Source: Rivularia sp. T60_A2020_040
Lineage (GTDB): Bacteria > Cyanobacteriota > Cyanobacteriia > Cyanobacteriales > Nostocaceae
NCBI GenBank assembly: GCA_015272215.1
Contig: JACYMD010000048.1
Span: 68,874 to 132,873 of the forward strand
DNA length: 64,000 nt
Direction of reading: 5' to 3'
The notes beneath the pieces were generated by a model. It did not search any database, was not told where the DNA came from, and saw nothing but the letters and a program-made list of their open reading frames with translations. Made by a program: the position numbers and the translations under genes. Of this stretch, positions 27,750-35,628 are shown piece after piece. Within the stretch, counting starts at the first letter, position 1. Each line of letters begins with the position of its first letter.

Positions 27750-27813
27750 CTCCCCTCGGCAGCACCGTAGAGCAACTTCGTTTGGAAGTCAACGGTATTT
27801 GATCAAGCGGGAG
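27750..27813. ncRNA. Possible structured RNA next to tRNA-Pro
   Basis: Three nested pairings can form one long irregular hairpin: CTCCC (27750-27754) with GGGAG (27809-27813), ACCGT (27764-27768) with ACGGT (27792-27796), and ACTTC (27775-27779) with GAAGT (27785-27789). No family is recognised. Strand and transcription are unknown. Confidence 0.25.
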
Positions 27814-27855
27814 CGAAATTTCTGGAGTCCCGACAAAATTGTAACCTTAAAAAAA

Positions 27856-27929
27856 TCGGGATGACTGGATTCGAACCAGCGGCCCCTTCGTCCCGAACGA
27901 AGTGCGCTACCAAGCTGCGCCACATCCCG
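27856..27929 (-). tRNA. tRNA-Pro (CGG)
   Basis: 74 nt on the minus strand. The acceptor stem CGGGATG pairs with CATCCCG and the discriminator is A. The anticodon stem CTTCG/CGAAG closes the loop TTCGGGA, giving anticodon CGG. The T-arm contains GGTTCGAATCC. CCA is not encoded. Confidence 0.95.
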
Positions 27930-27964
27930 GCAATAATTACCCTAGTTATTATATCACAGAATTT

Positions 27965-28100
27965 AAATGGGGAGAGAAGGGGACAAGGGGACAAGGAGAC
28001 AAGGGGACAAGGGGATGGGGGGAAGTAATTAATAAGTCCTAACAAGTTTAAAGGTTAGAAGTCAACTGTCCACTGTCAACTGTCAACTGTCCACTGACTT
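27965..28100. repeat. GGGACAAG and GTCAACT/GTCCACT tandem repeats
   Basis: Two tracts, at about 27968-28020 and 28056-28100, between the tRNA and lipA. Confidence 0.85.
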
Positions 28101-28152
28101 TTAAATTGCGCTACCATAAATTTTGTATATCAACAAGTGGTAAGGACGAATT

Positions 28153-29046
28153 GTGACTGTAAAACCAGACTGGTTAAGGGTTAAGGCTCCTCAATGGGAA
28201 CGTGTTGGCAATGTCAAGGAAACTTTACGGGATTTATCCTTAAATACTGTTTGCGAGGAAGCATCTTGTCCGAATATTGGTGAGTGTTTCAAGGCTGGTA
28301 CTGCTACATTTCTAATTATGGGGCCGGCTTGTACTCGTGCTTGTCCTTACTGCGATATTGATTTTGAGAAGAAACCCCAAGCTTTAGATCCTACCGAACC
28401 TGCACGTCTTGCGGAAGCGGTACGTCGGATGAAACTCAATCATGTGGTAATCACTTCTGTAAACCGCGATGATTTAACCGATGGTGGTGCTTCACAGTTT
28501 GTCCGCTGTATTGAAGCGGTGCGGACTATTTCCCCTAAAACAACTATTGAGGTTCTGATTCCCGATTTATGCGGTAATTGGGAAGCTTTACAAATTATCC
28601 TCAAAGCACAGCCGGAAGTCCTCAACCACAATACAGAAACGGTTCCCCGATTGTATCGTCGTACTCGTCCCCAAGGTGACTATCAAAGAACGTTGGAATT
28701 GTTGAAACTTTCGCGTCAAATGGCACCTTGGATTTACACCAAATCCGGTATCATGGTGGGACTTGGGGAAACTGATGCAGAAATTCGCCAAGTTATGCAA
28801 GATTTACGCGCTGTCGATTGCGATATTTTAACTATTGGGCAATATTTACAACCCAGTCAAAAGCATTTAAAAGTAGACGATTTTATTCATCCCGAACAAT
28901 TTGCAGCATGGAAAATCTACGGTGAAGAAATCGGTTTTTTACAAGTTGTTTCCTCTCCATTGACAAGAAGTTCTTATCATGCTGAGCAAGTCAGGAAATT
29001 GATGGCACAATATCCACGACTTCCAAGCTCTGGTTTGACTTCATGA
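28153..29046 (+). CDS. lipA: Lipoyl synthase
   Basis: 297 residues starting at GTG with AAGGAC upstream. It is a radical-SAM enzyme that inserts two sulphurs into octanoyl groups on carrier proteins. Both [4Fe-4S] motifs are present: the auxiliary cluster Cys in [13 protein letters not shown] and the radical-SAM CxxxCxxC in [11 protein letters not shown]. Other landmarks are [45 protein letters not shown] and the C-terminal SSYHAE, whose Arg-Ser-Ser ligand (TRSSYHAE) is intact. Cyanobacteria commonly carry two lipA genes; this is one. Confidence 0.95.
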   Translation: MTVKPDWLRVKAPQWERVGNVKETLRDLSLNTVCEEASCPNIGECFKAGTATFLIMGPACTRACPYCDIDFEKKPQALDPTEPARLAEAVRRMKLNHVVITSVNRDDLTDGGASQFVRCIEAVRTISPKTTIEVLIPDLCGNWEALQIILKAQPEVLNHNTETVPRLYRRTRPQGDYQRTLELLKLSRQMAPWIYTKSGIMVGLGETDAEIRQVMQDLRAVDCDILTIGQYLQPSQKHLKVDDFIHPEQFAAWKIYGEEIGFLQVVSSPLTRSSYHAEQVRKLMAQYPRLPSSGLTS

Positions 29047-29095
29047 AAATTTGGATTTTAAAGATAATATTTCTATAAGTAATTCATCTTCAACA

Positions 29096-29713
29096 ATGAC
29101 TCAAACCTTAACCAAAATAGTAACCTTTGAAGAATTTATCGATTGGCTGCCTGAATCTGGGTTACGCTACGAATTACATAATGGGAATATTATCGAAATG
29201 GCGCAACCTGTAGGGGAGCATGAGGAAGTTACAGGATTTTTAACGATAAAGCTTAGTGCTTTAATTGACAGATTAAATCTCTCCTATAGTATTCCGAATA
29301 AAGTTATAGTTAAATCTCCCGAAAAAGATACCGGCTATTTCCCAGATATTTTGGTTTTAAATCGGGCAAACTTAATTAATGAACCATTATGGAAAAAAGC
29401 ATCTACTCTTAGTAGTGGTGCATCAATACCTTTAGTAATTGAAGTGGTATCAACTAATTGGCGAGATGATTACTACTTCAAGTATGCTGACTATGAGGAG
29501 ATGGGTATCTCAGAATATTGGATTGTAGATTACGCTGCGTTGGGTGGACGCAATTTTATCGGAAATCCGAAACAACCAACAATTTCTGTGTGTAACTTAG
29601 TTGATGAGGAATATCGAATCACTAAATTTCAAAATAACGACCAAATTGTTTCGCAAACTTTTCCCGATTTAAAACTGACAACTAACCAGATTTTGCAAGC
29701 TGGTGCGGTATAG
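29096..29713 (+). CDS. Uma2 family endonuclease (DUF820)
   Basis: 205 residues from the ATG at 29096; an upstream TTG frame would add 15 residues that do not fit the family start. The motif set is typical: TFEEFIDWLPE, YELHNGNIIEMA, the catalytic-type PDILVL and VIEVVSTNWRDDYYFKYADYEEMGISEYWIVD. This is a PD-(D/E)XK-like fold. The family is greatly expanded in cyanobacteria; its substrates are unknown, with restriction, repair or mobile-element roles proposed. Confidence 0.85.
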   Translation: MTQTLTKIVTFEEFIDWLPESGLRYELHNGNIIEMAQPVGEHEEVTGFLTIKLSALIDRLNLSYSIPNKVIVKSPEKDTGYFPDILVLNRANLINEPLWKKASTLSSGASIPLVIEVVSTNWRDDYYFKYADYEEMGISEYWIVDYAALGGRNFIGNPKQPTISVCNLVDEEYRITKFQNNDQIVSQTFPDLKLTTNQILQAGAV

Positions 29714-29770
29714 CAAAAAGAATCGTTTTTAATTTTTCTAATGGGCGATAGCGAAGCTGCTCCCCAAGGG

Positions 29771-29882
29771 GGAGATTGCCCTTGAAAGATTTAATTACTT
29801 TACCCGTCTTAATATCCCAAAGCTGAATAATTTCCGCATCCCTACCTACAATCAATAAATTAGAATCTCTACTAAAAGCCTT
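29771..29882 (-). pseudogene. Remnant of a WD40-repeat gene
   Basis: The minus strand from about 29882 reads KAFSRDSNLLIVGRDAEIIQ and continues LWDIKTGKVIKSF, one clear WD40 blade. Stop codons lie just upstream, and nothing recognisable continues downstream. The intact WD40 gene at 35629-37392 has similar blades but is not obviously its direct source. Confidence 0.65.
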
Positions 29883-29968
29883 TTGCGGCTTTACTCAACA
29901 AATAATTCCCAAAACTCAGCGTTCCTTTGCGTTTACCTTTGCGTGCCTCTGCGTTAAAAATACGATTC

Positions 29969-31093
29969 CTAATACAATTCATACTTCATCAACTGACAGG
30001 GCAAAGTGCCGTTATATACTGTAATTCGATCGGATGATTTCAATCCAATAGATTGAGACAATTCTTTATTCCCACTCAATACAAATGCAGTCCAACCCTT
30101 AAAACGTTGTTTGAGTACACTGCCCAAAACCTTGTAAAATGCCCCTAAATCGCTATCTCCTCCCAAACGTTCTCCATAGGGTGGATTGCAAAATAAAACC
30201 CCGCTGTCTGCGGGTGCAACAACATCAATAAGCTCCATCTGAGAAAGCCAAATGTGATTATCAACACCGCAATTTGCTGCATTTGATTTTGCCTGCTCAA
30301 TCACATCTGGATTATTATCGCTCCCCCAAATTGATGCCGGAAGTGTATCTATTTGACTCGCTTGAGCTTCTGCAATCAACTTTTCCAATAAGGGTAGATC
30401 AAAGTCGCTCCAAGTTTCAAATCCAAAGGATTCCCGAAACAACCCAGGTGCAATATTCAATGCTTTCAAACAAGCTTCTATCGGTAAAGTACCAGAACCA
30501 CACAAAGGATCATAAAACATTTGTTCTGGATGCCAACCCGAAAGTTGAATTAAAGCAGCCGCTAGAGATTCCTTGAGAGGTGCTGCTCCCACCGCCGGAC
30601 GATAACCCCGACGGTGTAAACTACTACCAGAGCTATCAAGACTCAAAGTACAAAAGTAACCACGAATATGGACATTAATCCGTAAATCTGGGGAAAAGAG
30701 TTCAACATCAGAACGTTCACCGAAATCTTGTTGTTGTTGGTCAACGATCGCGTTTTTGACCTGAAGGGCTGTAAAATGGGTGTGGTTAAGTTCGTCGTTT
30801 TTGCCTGTAGCGTTGACTGCGAGGGTTTGATCTGGTGTAAGATAATTTTGCCAATCAATGCTTTGAATACCCTTATAAAGGTCATCTGGGGTCTTACAAG
30901 GGAATTCTATCAGCTTAACTAAAATTCGGAACGGTAGTCTTGCCCATAGATTAACTCGATAAAGCAAAGTGCGATCGCCACTAAACCCAACACCGCAAAA
31001 TCCAGGTTCTACCGAACTCGCGCCCAATTGTTCTAACTCTTGAGCCGCTAATTCTTCTAATCCACGAGCAACTGTTGCAAAATATTGATTCAT
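29969..31093 (-). CDS. THUMP-domain class I rRNA methyltransferase (RlmL/Trm14-like)
   Basis: 374 residues from the ATG at 31093. A longer frame begins in GGGAATA repeats and adds 18 residues that do not fit the family, so I chose MNQYFATVARGLEELAAQEL as the start. An N-terminal ferredoxin-like/THUMP region (about 1-155) is followed by a Rossmann methyltransferase domain with MFYDPLCGSGTLPIEACLKA (SAM site) and VLFCNPPYGERLGG (the NPPY motif of N2-guanine methyltransferases). It most likely makes m2G in 23S rRNA. Confidence 0.88.
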   Translation of the reverse strand: MNQYFATVARGLEELAAQELEQLGASSVEPGFCGVGFSGDRTLLYRVNLWARLPFRILVKLIEFPCKTPDDLYKGIQSIDWQNYLTPDQTLAVNATGKNDELNHTHFTALQVKNAIVDQQQQDFGERSDVELFSPDLRINVHIRGYFCTLSLDSSGSSLHRRGYRPAVGAAPLKESLAAALIQLSGWHPEQMFYDPLCGSGTLPIEACLKALNIAPGLFRESFGFETWSDFDLPLLEKLIAEAQASQIDTLPASIWGSDNNPDVIEQAKSNAANCGVDNHIWLSQMELIDVVAPADSGVLFCNPPYGERLGGDSDLGAFYKVLGSVLKQRFKGWTAFVLSGNKELSQSIGLKSSDRITVYNGTLPCQLMKYELY

Positions 31094-31122
31094 ACAGGGA
31101 ATGGGGAATGGGGAATAGGGAA

Positions 31123-31251
31123 TATAGCAAATTTCAGTTGAGTCCAATACACTAAAACCTCACCCCCTTCCCCTCTCCTTGATAAGGAGAGGGGTGCCCG
31201 GAGGACGGGGTGAGGTAAAATTTGTATTCCACTCAAGTGAAAACCGCTATA
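31123..31251. repeat. 129-bp nested inverted-repeat element (MITE-like)
   Basis: The outer arms (TATAGCAAATTTCAGTTGAGT at the left, complement of TATAGCGGTTTTCACTTGAGT at the right) enclose a second pair, CCTCACCCC (31158-31166) and GGGGTGAGG (31207-31215). Inside these is a third, CCCCTCTCCTT-gat-AAGGAGAGGGG (31170-31194). It has no coding capacity and would fold into one long hairpin. Confidence 0.75.
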
Positions 31252-31264
31252 TTTACAGCCATAA

Positions 31265-31972
31265 TTACTGTGTATCTTTACTGAATAATTCTAATTTATC
31301 CCAATCTTTAACTATAATTGTTCCACCTCTTTGATAAATTACTATTTCTTTGAGTTTTTTGAACAAACGGACGCATTCCTCATAGGTAATACCAATACTG
31401 CGGGCAATTTGATAGTAAGTTAGTTTAACATTTAAGCAATCTCCTTGAATTTGTGGATCAGTGCCATCGCGATCGCGGTAATATTGAATTAATCTGACTA
31501 AACGCACTATTGCTCGTTCGGAAATCAATCCGTGTACTGTATTGTGGAGTTGTTGCAGTCTTTGATTAAATACTTCTAATATTTTTAAACTAATTTCTGG
31601 CGATTCAGAGATTACTTTTAATAAAACTTCGCGTTCAATGGTTAATACCTGTGATTTTAATTGACAGATTACGGTTGCAGGGGAAATTCCATTGCCAAAA
31701 ATAGCTGGTGCTGCAAAAAGTTCTCCTGCTGGAATCAGACGTACTACTGTTTCTTTTCCATTGATAGCAGTTTTTTTAATTTCTAATTTTCCTACAATTA
31801 AAGCATGAAGTTGTTGAGGAAGATCATCACCTTCATGCATGATTATTTCATCTTGTTGATATTCCCGAACATAACTATAGGGAATAAGACTTTCTAGTTG
31901 TGTTGTTGCTAAATCTTGAAAGATAGAAATTTGTTTTAATTGAGCAATTGACGAGCAACCTTTAACAATCAT
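31265..31972 (-). CDS. Crp/Fnr-family transcriptional regulator
   Basis: 235 residues. The N-terminal cyclic-nucleotide-binding fold (about 15-130) has IFQDLATTQLESLIPYSYVREY, DEIIMHEGD and LIPAGELFAAPAIFGNG. A dimerisation helix follows, then a C-terminal helix-turn-helix with LTYYQIARSIGITYEECVRLFKKLKE. There is no N-terminal Cys cluster as in Fnr, and the phosphate-binding cassette is not that of true Crp, so the ligand is unknown; haem or NO sensing would be typical alternatives. Downstream of the cytochrome-b gene on the same strand (117 bp gap), it may regulate the divergent cluster. Confidence 0.85.
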   Translation of the reverse strand: MIVKGCSSIAQLKQISIFQDLATTQLESLIPYSYVREYQQDEIIMHEGDDLPQQLHALIVGKLEIKKTAINGKETVVRLIPAGELFAAPAIFGNGISPATVICQLKSQVLTIEREVLLKVISESPEISLKILEVFNQRLQQLHNTVHGLISERAIVRLVRLIQYYRDRDGTDPQIQGDCLNVKLTYYQIARSIGITYEECVRLFKKLKEIVIYQRGGTIIVKDWDKLELFSKDTQ

Positions 31973-32089
31973 TATTTGGAAAAATATATTCTGTTAATTA
32001 TTTTAAAATAATATTTCCGCAATTGATTAAAAAGATTAAATCCAAAATAAATCAGCATTCGAGCTTAAAAAAGTAAATTAATTAACCAA

Positions 32090-32809
32090 TTAACCAGCTT
32101 CTTTGACGAGGGATATTACCCAAGCTAAAACAATATTAATTAATACAAAAATTTCTATAATTTTAAGCAAAGAAAGAGATGATAGCCATTGCTTAATCAT
32201 TATGATATTAAAATTAGAACGCCAACTATCAAAATTTTTGCCCCACAAAACAGGACTATCCTTACTGCGAAATTGCCAATTAAGCATTGATAAGATTAAA
32301 GGTATACTTCCAACCTTAATACTCATTAATAAATGAAGCGCGATACAACTTACTAAGACAAGCCAAGAAATCAGATGAGCATAGTACCAGGTATGATTAA
32401 GTTCTCCTTGAGGTAGCCACTTTTCATCCATCATTTTGCCAGAATAAACCGCAAAAGTTAATGAGAAAATACTTAAAGTATTCACTAAACGGTGTAGAGT
32501 GTACCACCAAATTGGTTGTCCAAATCGAGTTAGTTTACTCAAAGAATCTGACTGAATTAATCGATTTTGACCACGATGAAAAGCATAGATAGCAAATAGA
32601 GGAAAAATCAATAATGTCCACAATCCAAAAGTGCCATGAATACCTTCAATTTCTGTCCATTTTGGTAGTGGAATTTTTCCCCAACGTCCATCATAAGTAT
32701 TGTAAGTCCAGAAAGCAGTAATTAGAGCTAAAATTGCGAATAAGCCAGTTAAACCGTGAAGAATACGTAGTAATAATGGTTGATAAGGTCTCGATAATTT
32801 TGCTGGCAT
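32090..32809 (-). CDS. Cytochrome b561/b6-type membrane protein
   Basis: 239 residues from the ATG at 32809, chosen because GAGGGAATTG precedes it; an ATG at 32821 would add four residues. Membrane segments are seen near 20-40, 60-80, 105-125, 140-162 and 210-235. Candidate haem ligands are HG in RILHGLTG and IEGIHGTFG, H in YTLHRLVNT and H in YYAHLISW/ALHLLMS, fitting a di-haem b-type cytochrome of the Ni,Fe-hydrogenase cytochrome b superfamily. It probably passes electrons through the membrane. It shares an intergenic region with the divergent methyltransferase gene. Confidence 0.75.
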   Translation of the reverse strand: MPAKLSRPYQPLLLRILHGLTGLFAILALITAFWTYNTYDGRWGKIPLPKWTEIEGIHGTFGLWTLLIFPLFAIYAFHRGQNRLIQSDSLSKLTRFGQPIWWYTLHRLVNTLSIFSLTFAVYSGKMMDEKWLPQGELNHTWYYAHLISWLVLVSCIALHLLMSIKVGSIPLILSMLNWQFRSKDSPVLWGKNFDSWRSNFNIIMIKQWLSSLSLLKIIEIFVLINIVLAWVISLVKEAG

Positions 32810-32951
32810 CAATTCCCTCATTAAAAATTATTTACTAAACCTCTTTGTAGTTTAACCTGAGCGTACAACCAACACAATTTGTTTACTGAAATTTATCATA
32901 AAATTTTGAAATCTGAAGTATAAGTTAGTTATTTAAGCAGATAGACAAAAA

Positions 32952-32969
32952 TAAGATTATTTTATCTTA
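32952..32969. promoter_or_regulatory. Candidate operator in the divergent promoter region
   Basis: An inverted repeat TAAGAT-TATTTT-ATCTTA between the cytochrome-b gene and the methyltransferase gene. Its size (two 6-bp half-sites, 6-bp spacer) suits a Crp/Fnr-type dimer such as the neighbouring regulator. The link is inference. Confidence 0.4.
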
Positions 32970-33062
32970 ACTAAACAAAAGTTTACACTTAAATATGAGC
33001 TACCTCAGAGACAGAACTAAAACTTGATGTGAAAGTAAAAGTATCGAGTTTGGATATGATTC

Positions 33063-33836
33063 ATGAGAGCTACTTTTAATTATGCCACAGCACCAGGTCA
33101 TCAAGTTTTAGCAGCAGCAGGAAAAAGGATATTACGCCCAGGAGGAAAAGCAGCTACAGAACAATTATTTAATTGGGCTGATTTTCAACCAGAAGAAACA
33201 GTATTAGAATTAGCAGCTAGCTTTGGTGAAAGTGCAATTGAAATAGCGAAAAAATTTAACGTCCGAGTTGTAGGAATTGAGAACAATCCAGATAGCGTAG
33301 TGAAAGCAAGAGAAAACATCAAAACTGCGGGATTATCAGATAGAGTAACTATTATTGAAGGAGACATTTTTCAGTTAGAAAAAATTACAACAAAGTTCGA
33401 TTATGTTTTAGCTGAAGCCATATTAACCATGCAATCAAATACAGGAAAAGCCAAAATATTATCAGCAATTAAAGACTGTTTAAAACCAGAAGGTAAGTTT
33501 CTTTCCCATGAAATGTTAGTTCGTAGTCATGAATCAGAAGTGCGTCAAAGTCTATCTCAAACTATTCGGGTGAATGCGAATCCTCTAACAATAGAAGAAT
33601 GGCAAACAATCTGTGAAAAAGCTGGTTTAAGTTTACAACAGCAGCAAACAGGAGCAATGGGATTGCTTAACTTTGATCAAATGTTGCGGGATGAAGGTTT
33701 ATTCCGAACAATCAAAATTGTTTGGAACGTTTTAACTAATTCTAATTTGCGTCAAAGAGTCTTACAAATGCGCCGTAATTTTCAACAGCAGCGTCATAAT
33801 ATCGGTTACATAGTTTTTTGGGCAAAGATTTTCTAG
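33063..33836 (+). CDS. Class I SAM-dependent methyltransferase
   Basis: 257 residues. The Rossmann SAM site is VLELAASFGESAIEIAKKF (motif I, with ELAASFGES in place of the usual DxGxGxG), followed by VVGIENNPDSVVKARENI (the acidic residue that binds SAM ribose) and DRVTIIEGDIFQL. The N-terminus RATFNYATAPGHQVLAAAGKRILRPGG is unusual for general methyltransferases. The substrate is unknown. The gene begins a plus-strand pair with the cupin-globin gene 45 bp downstream, so a shared role is likely. Confidence 0.85.
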   Translation: MRATFNYATAPGHQVLAAAGKRILRPGGKAATEQLFNWADFQPEETVLELAASFGESAIEIAKKFNVRVVGIENNPDSVVKARENIKTAGLSDRVTIIEGDIFQLEKITTKFDYVLAEAILTMQSNTGKAKILSAIKDCLKPEGKFLSHEMLVRSHESEVRQSLSQTIRVNANPLTIEEWQTICEKAGLSLQQQQTGAMGLLNFDQMLRDEGLFRTIKIVWNVLTNSNLRQRVLQMRRNFQQQRHNIGYIVFWAKIF

Positions 33837-33881
33837 TAATTGGTTATTAGTGATTTAGTTAAATAATTAGGAGTTGATCAA

Positions 33882-34667
33882 ATGATGAATATTGCAAAAC
33901 CCAACAATTCTTTTAATACGACTTTACCGGATTGCATTGAATATCCTACAAGTGGCATTCTCAATAAAGTTTTATTCAAAGATAATAACATTCAATACAG
34001 CTTATTTTGTTTGGCAGCAGGTACAGAAATTGACGAACATACCTCCACTCGTAACGCTGTAATCACCGTAGTAGAAGGAACAGGAAACCTGAATTTAGAA
34101 GGTAAAGATATTGCTTTAACACCAGGGGTATTTGTATTTATGTCAGCAAATGCACCCCACGCTTTGCAAGCAAAAGAAAATCTCGCATTTGTGCTGACTT
34201 TATCCGAACATCTGCCAAAGAAGAAAATCAGTCAACAAACTATTGATATTGTCAAATCTACCGCTCCCGTAATTAAACAACATGGGCAAAAAATTACTAC
34301 TCGGATGTACGAAATTATGTTTAATACTCATCCAGAAGTGAAAGCACAATTTGATATGTCAGCACAAACAAATGGTACTCAACCAGCTAAACTTGCTACA
34401 GCAGTTTATAGTTATGCTACTCATATCGACGATTTAGAAGCATTAAAAGCAATGGTAGATAAAATTGCTCATCGTCACGTTGCAACTCATGTTTTACCAG
34501 AACAGTATCCCATTGTTGGGGAATGTTTATTACAAGCAATTCAAGATGTATTAGGAGATGCTGCAACCGAAGAAGTTATGAAAGCTTGGACTCAAGCTTA
34601 TCAGGCATTAGCTGATATTTTTATTAATCGAGAACAACAAATCTATCAAACTGAAAAAGCAAGTTGA
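33882..34667 (+). CDS. Cupin-globin fusion protein
   Basis: 261 residues with AGGAG 8 nt before ATG. Residues 20-110 form a cupin beta-barrel with EHTSTRNAVITVVEGTG and ANAPHAL; His53 and His93 are candidate metal ligands, and the full HxH motif is missing. Residues 120-258 match the flavohaemoglobin globin domain: B10 Tyr143, E7 Gln167, proximal His199 in the F helix, plus the Tyr209/Glu251 pair corresponding to Tyr95/Glu137 of E. coli Hmp. The FAD/NAD reductase half of Hmp is absent. The globin part should bind haem and may oxidise or sense NO/O2. The cupin role is unknown. Neighbours are a Crp/Fnr regulator, a b-type cytochrome and a methyltransferase. Confidence 0.85.
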   Translation: MMNIAKPNNSFNTTLPDCIEYPTSGILNKVLFKDNNIQYSLFCLAAGTEIDEHTSTRNAVITVVEGTGNLNLEGKDIALTPGVFVFMSANAPHALQAKENLAFVLTLSEHLPKKKISQQTIDIVKSTAPVIKQHGQKITTRMYEIMFNTHPEVKAQFDMSAQTNGTQPAKLATAVYSYATHIDDLEALKAMVDKIAHRHVATHVLPEQYPIVGECLLQAIQDVLGDAATEEVMKAWTQAYQALADIFINREQQIYQTEKAS

Positions 34668-34703
34668 TTTGATTGAGGAGATTTTTCCTGTAGGATGTGT
34701 AGT

Positions 34704-34746
34704 TTAGAGAAAATTTGAACGGTTCTATGAGATTTATAGCGTCACA
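34704..34746 (-). repeat. Inverted relative of the repeat at 17637-17686
   Basis: The complement reads GTGACGCTATAAATCTCATA followed by GAACCGTTCAAATTT, close to the copy upstream of cobN. Confidence 0.65.
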
Positions 34747-34766
34747 TAGAATATAAGACATTTCGT

Positions 34767-34790
34767 AGAGACGTGAGACTTCATGTCTCT
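34767..34790 (+). terminator. Hairpin downstream of the cupin-globin gene
   Basis: AGAGACGTGA-GACT-TCATGTCTCT followed by ATATTTTTG. It belongs to the dispersed AGACGT palindrome family and could end the methyltransferase/cupin-globin transcript. Confidence 0.5.
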
Positions 34791-34820
34791 ATATTTTTGT
34801 TGTTATGGCTGTAGCCACAA

Positions 34821-34909
34821 TTGTTAGGACTTTTTCCTCTTCCCTATTCCCTCTTCCCTATTCCCTTAAAAGCAAAATATCATATCCTAACCAATATCCC
34901 ATTGCTATA
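34821..34909 (+). repeat. Dispersed element with heptamer core, copy C
   Basis: TTAGGAC, CCCTATT-type heptamers, then AGCAAAATATCATATCCTAA with the CCAATAT and TTGCTATA flank. Related to 6037-6152 and 8556-8656. It ends 15 bp before the small membrane protein gene. Confidence 0.75.
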
Positions 34910-34924
34910 CTTTGTTCAAAACTT

Positions 34925-35209
34925 ATGGATAAATTACAAGAAGACTCGGAAAAAATGCCAAAAATTGGAAGAGTTGCTGCGACATCTGTAATTTGGGGAG
35001 TTAGTGGAGGAATGCTGGCAATTTGCATTCCGCTTGTAATGGTGACAAAAACTGGTGCAATTTTACCTCTAGCGACGATTATAGGGGCAGCAGTTGCCAC
35101 TTTTGCAGTATGGTTTGGAGGAAATAATAATTCCCAAGTTAAGCAATTAGAAGAGAGAATCGCTTTTTTAGAAACAATCTTGACTACAGAGGATGCCGAG
35201 AAAAGCTAG
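34925..35209 (+). CDS. Small membrane protein with C-terminal coiled coil
   Basis: 94 residues from the ATG at 34925; a longer frame upstream is made of the repeat element and is rejected. Two hydrophobic segments (about 15-40 and 46-62, the latter LPLATIIGAAVATFAVWFGG) are followed by a short heptad-like helix (VKQLEERIAFLETILTTED). I do not recognise a family. The small size and two-helix-plus-coil layout are common among cyanobacterial proteins of unknown role. Confidence 0.6.
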   Translation: MDKLQEDSEKMPKIGRVAATSVIWGVSGGMLAICIPLVMVTKTGAILPLATIIGAAVATFAVWFGGNNNSQVKQLEERIAFLETILTTEDAEKS

Positions 35210-35628
35210 AAATCTACTAAAAACTACACAACCTCGATAATTTCGCTATAATTTACTTCCACTACAAACAAGTAATATTGATCAAATTGATTCAAAATTT
35301 ATTTTTAGTAGCTGTCTCTAGCAATCGGCTCCGCTTACTACAACTTTTAAATTTTGCTAAAAGTTAGATAGGAAGATTCCTCCTAGCCCCGCAAACTTTT
35401 CAAAATCGATTTTGGATTAACCCCACAAATCAATCTTGGGGCTTGTACCATTAAGGAATTATTGATAACATTTAAAATACTGATTTAACCAGATTCTGTG
35501 TATTAAAAAAAAGAAAATTATCTTGATTTATGGTTTTTTTAATGGATATTAATCGACTTTACTTGATCAACGATAAACAATTGTTAATATTTAAATTAAG
35601 TTAATTATTCAAGGTTGTGCATTAAAGT
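35210..35628. other. Intergenic region upstream of the WD40 gene
   Basis: 419 bp, AT-rich. A CCCCA-(11 nt)-TGGGG hairpin lies near 35422-35442. No gene is seen. Confidence 0.4.
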
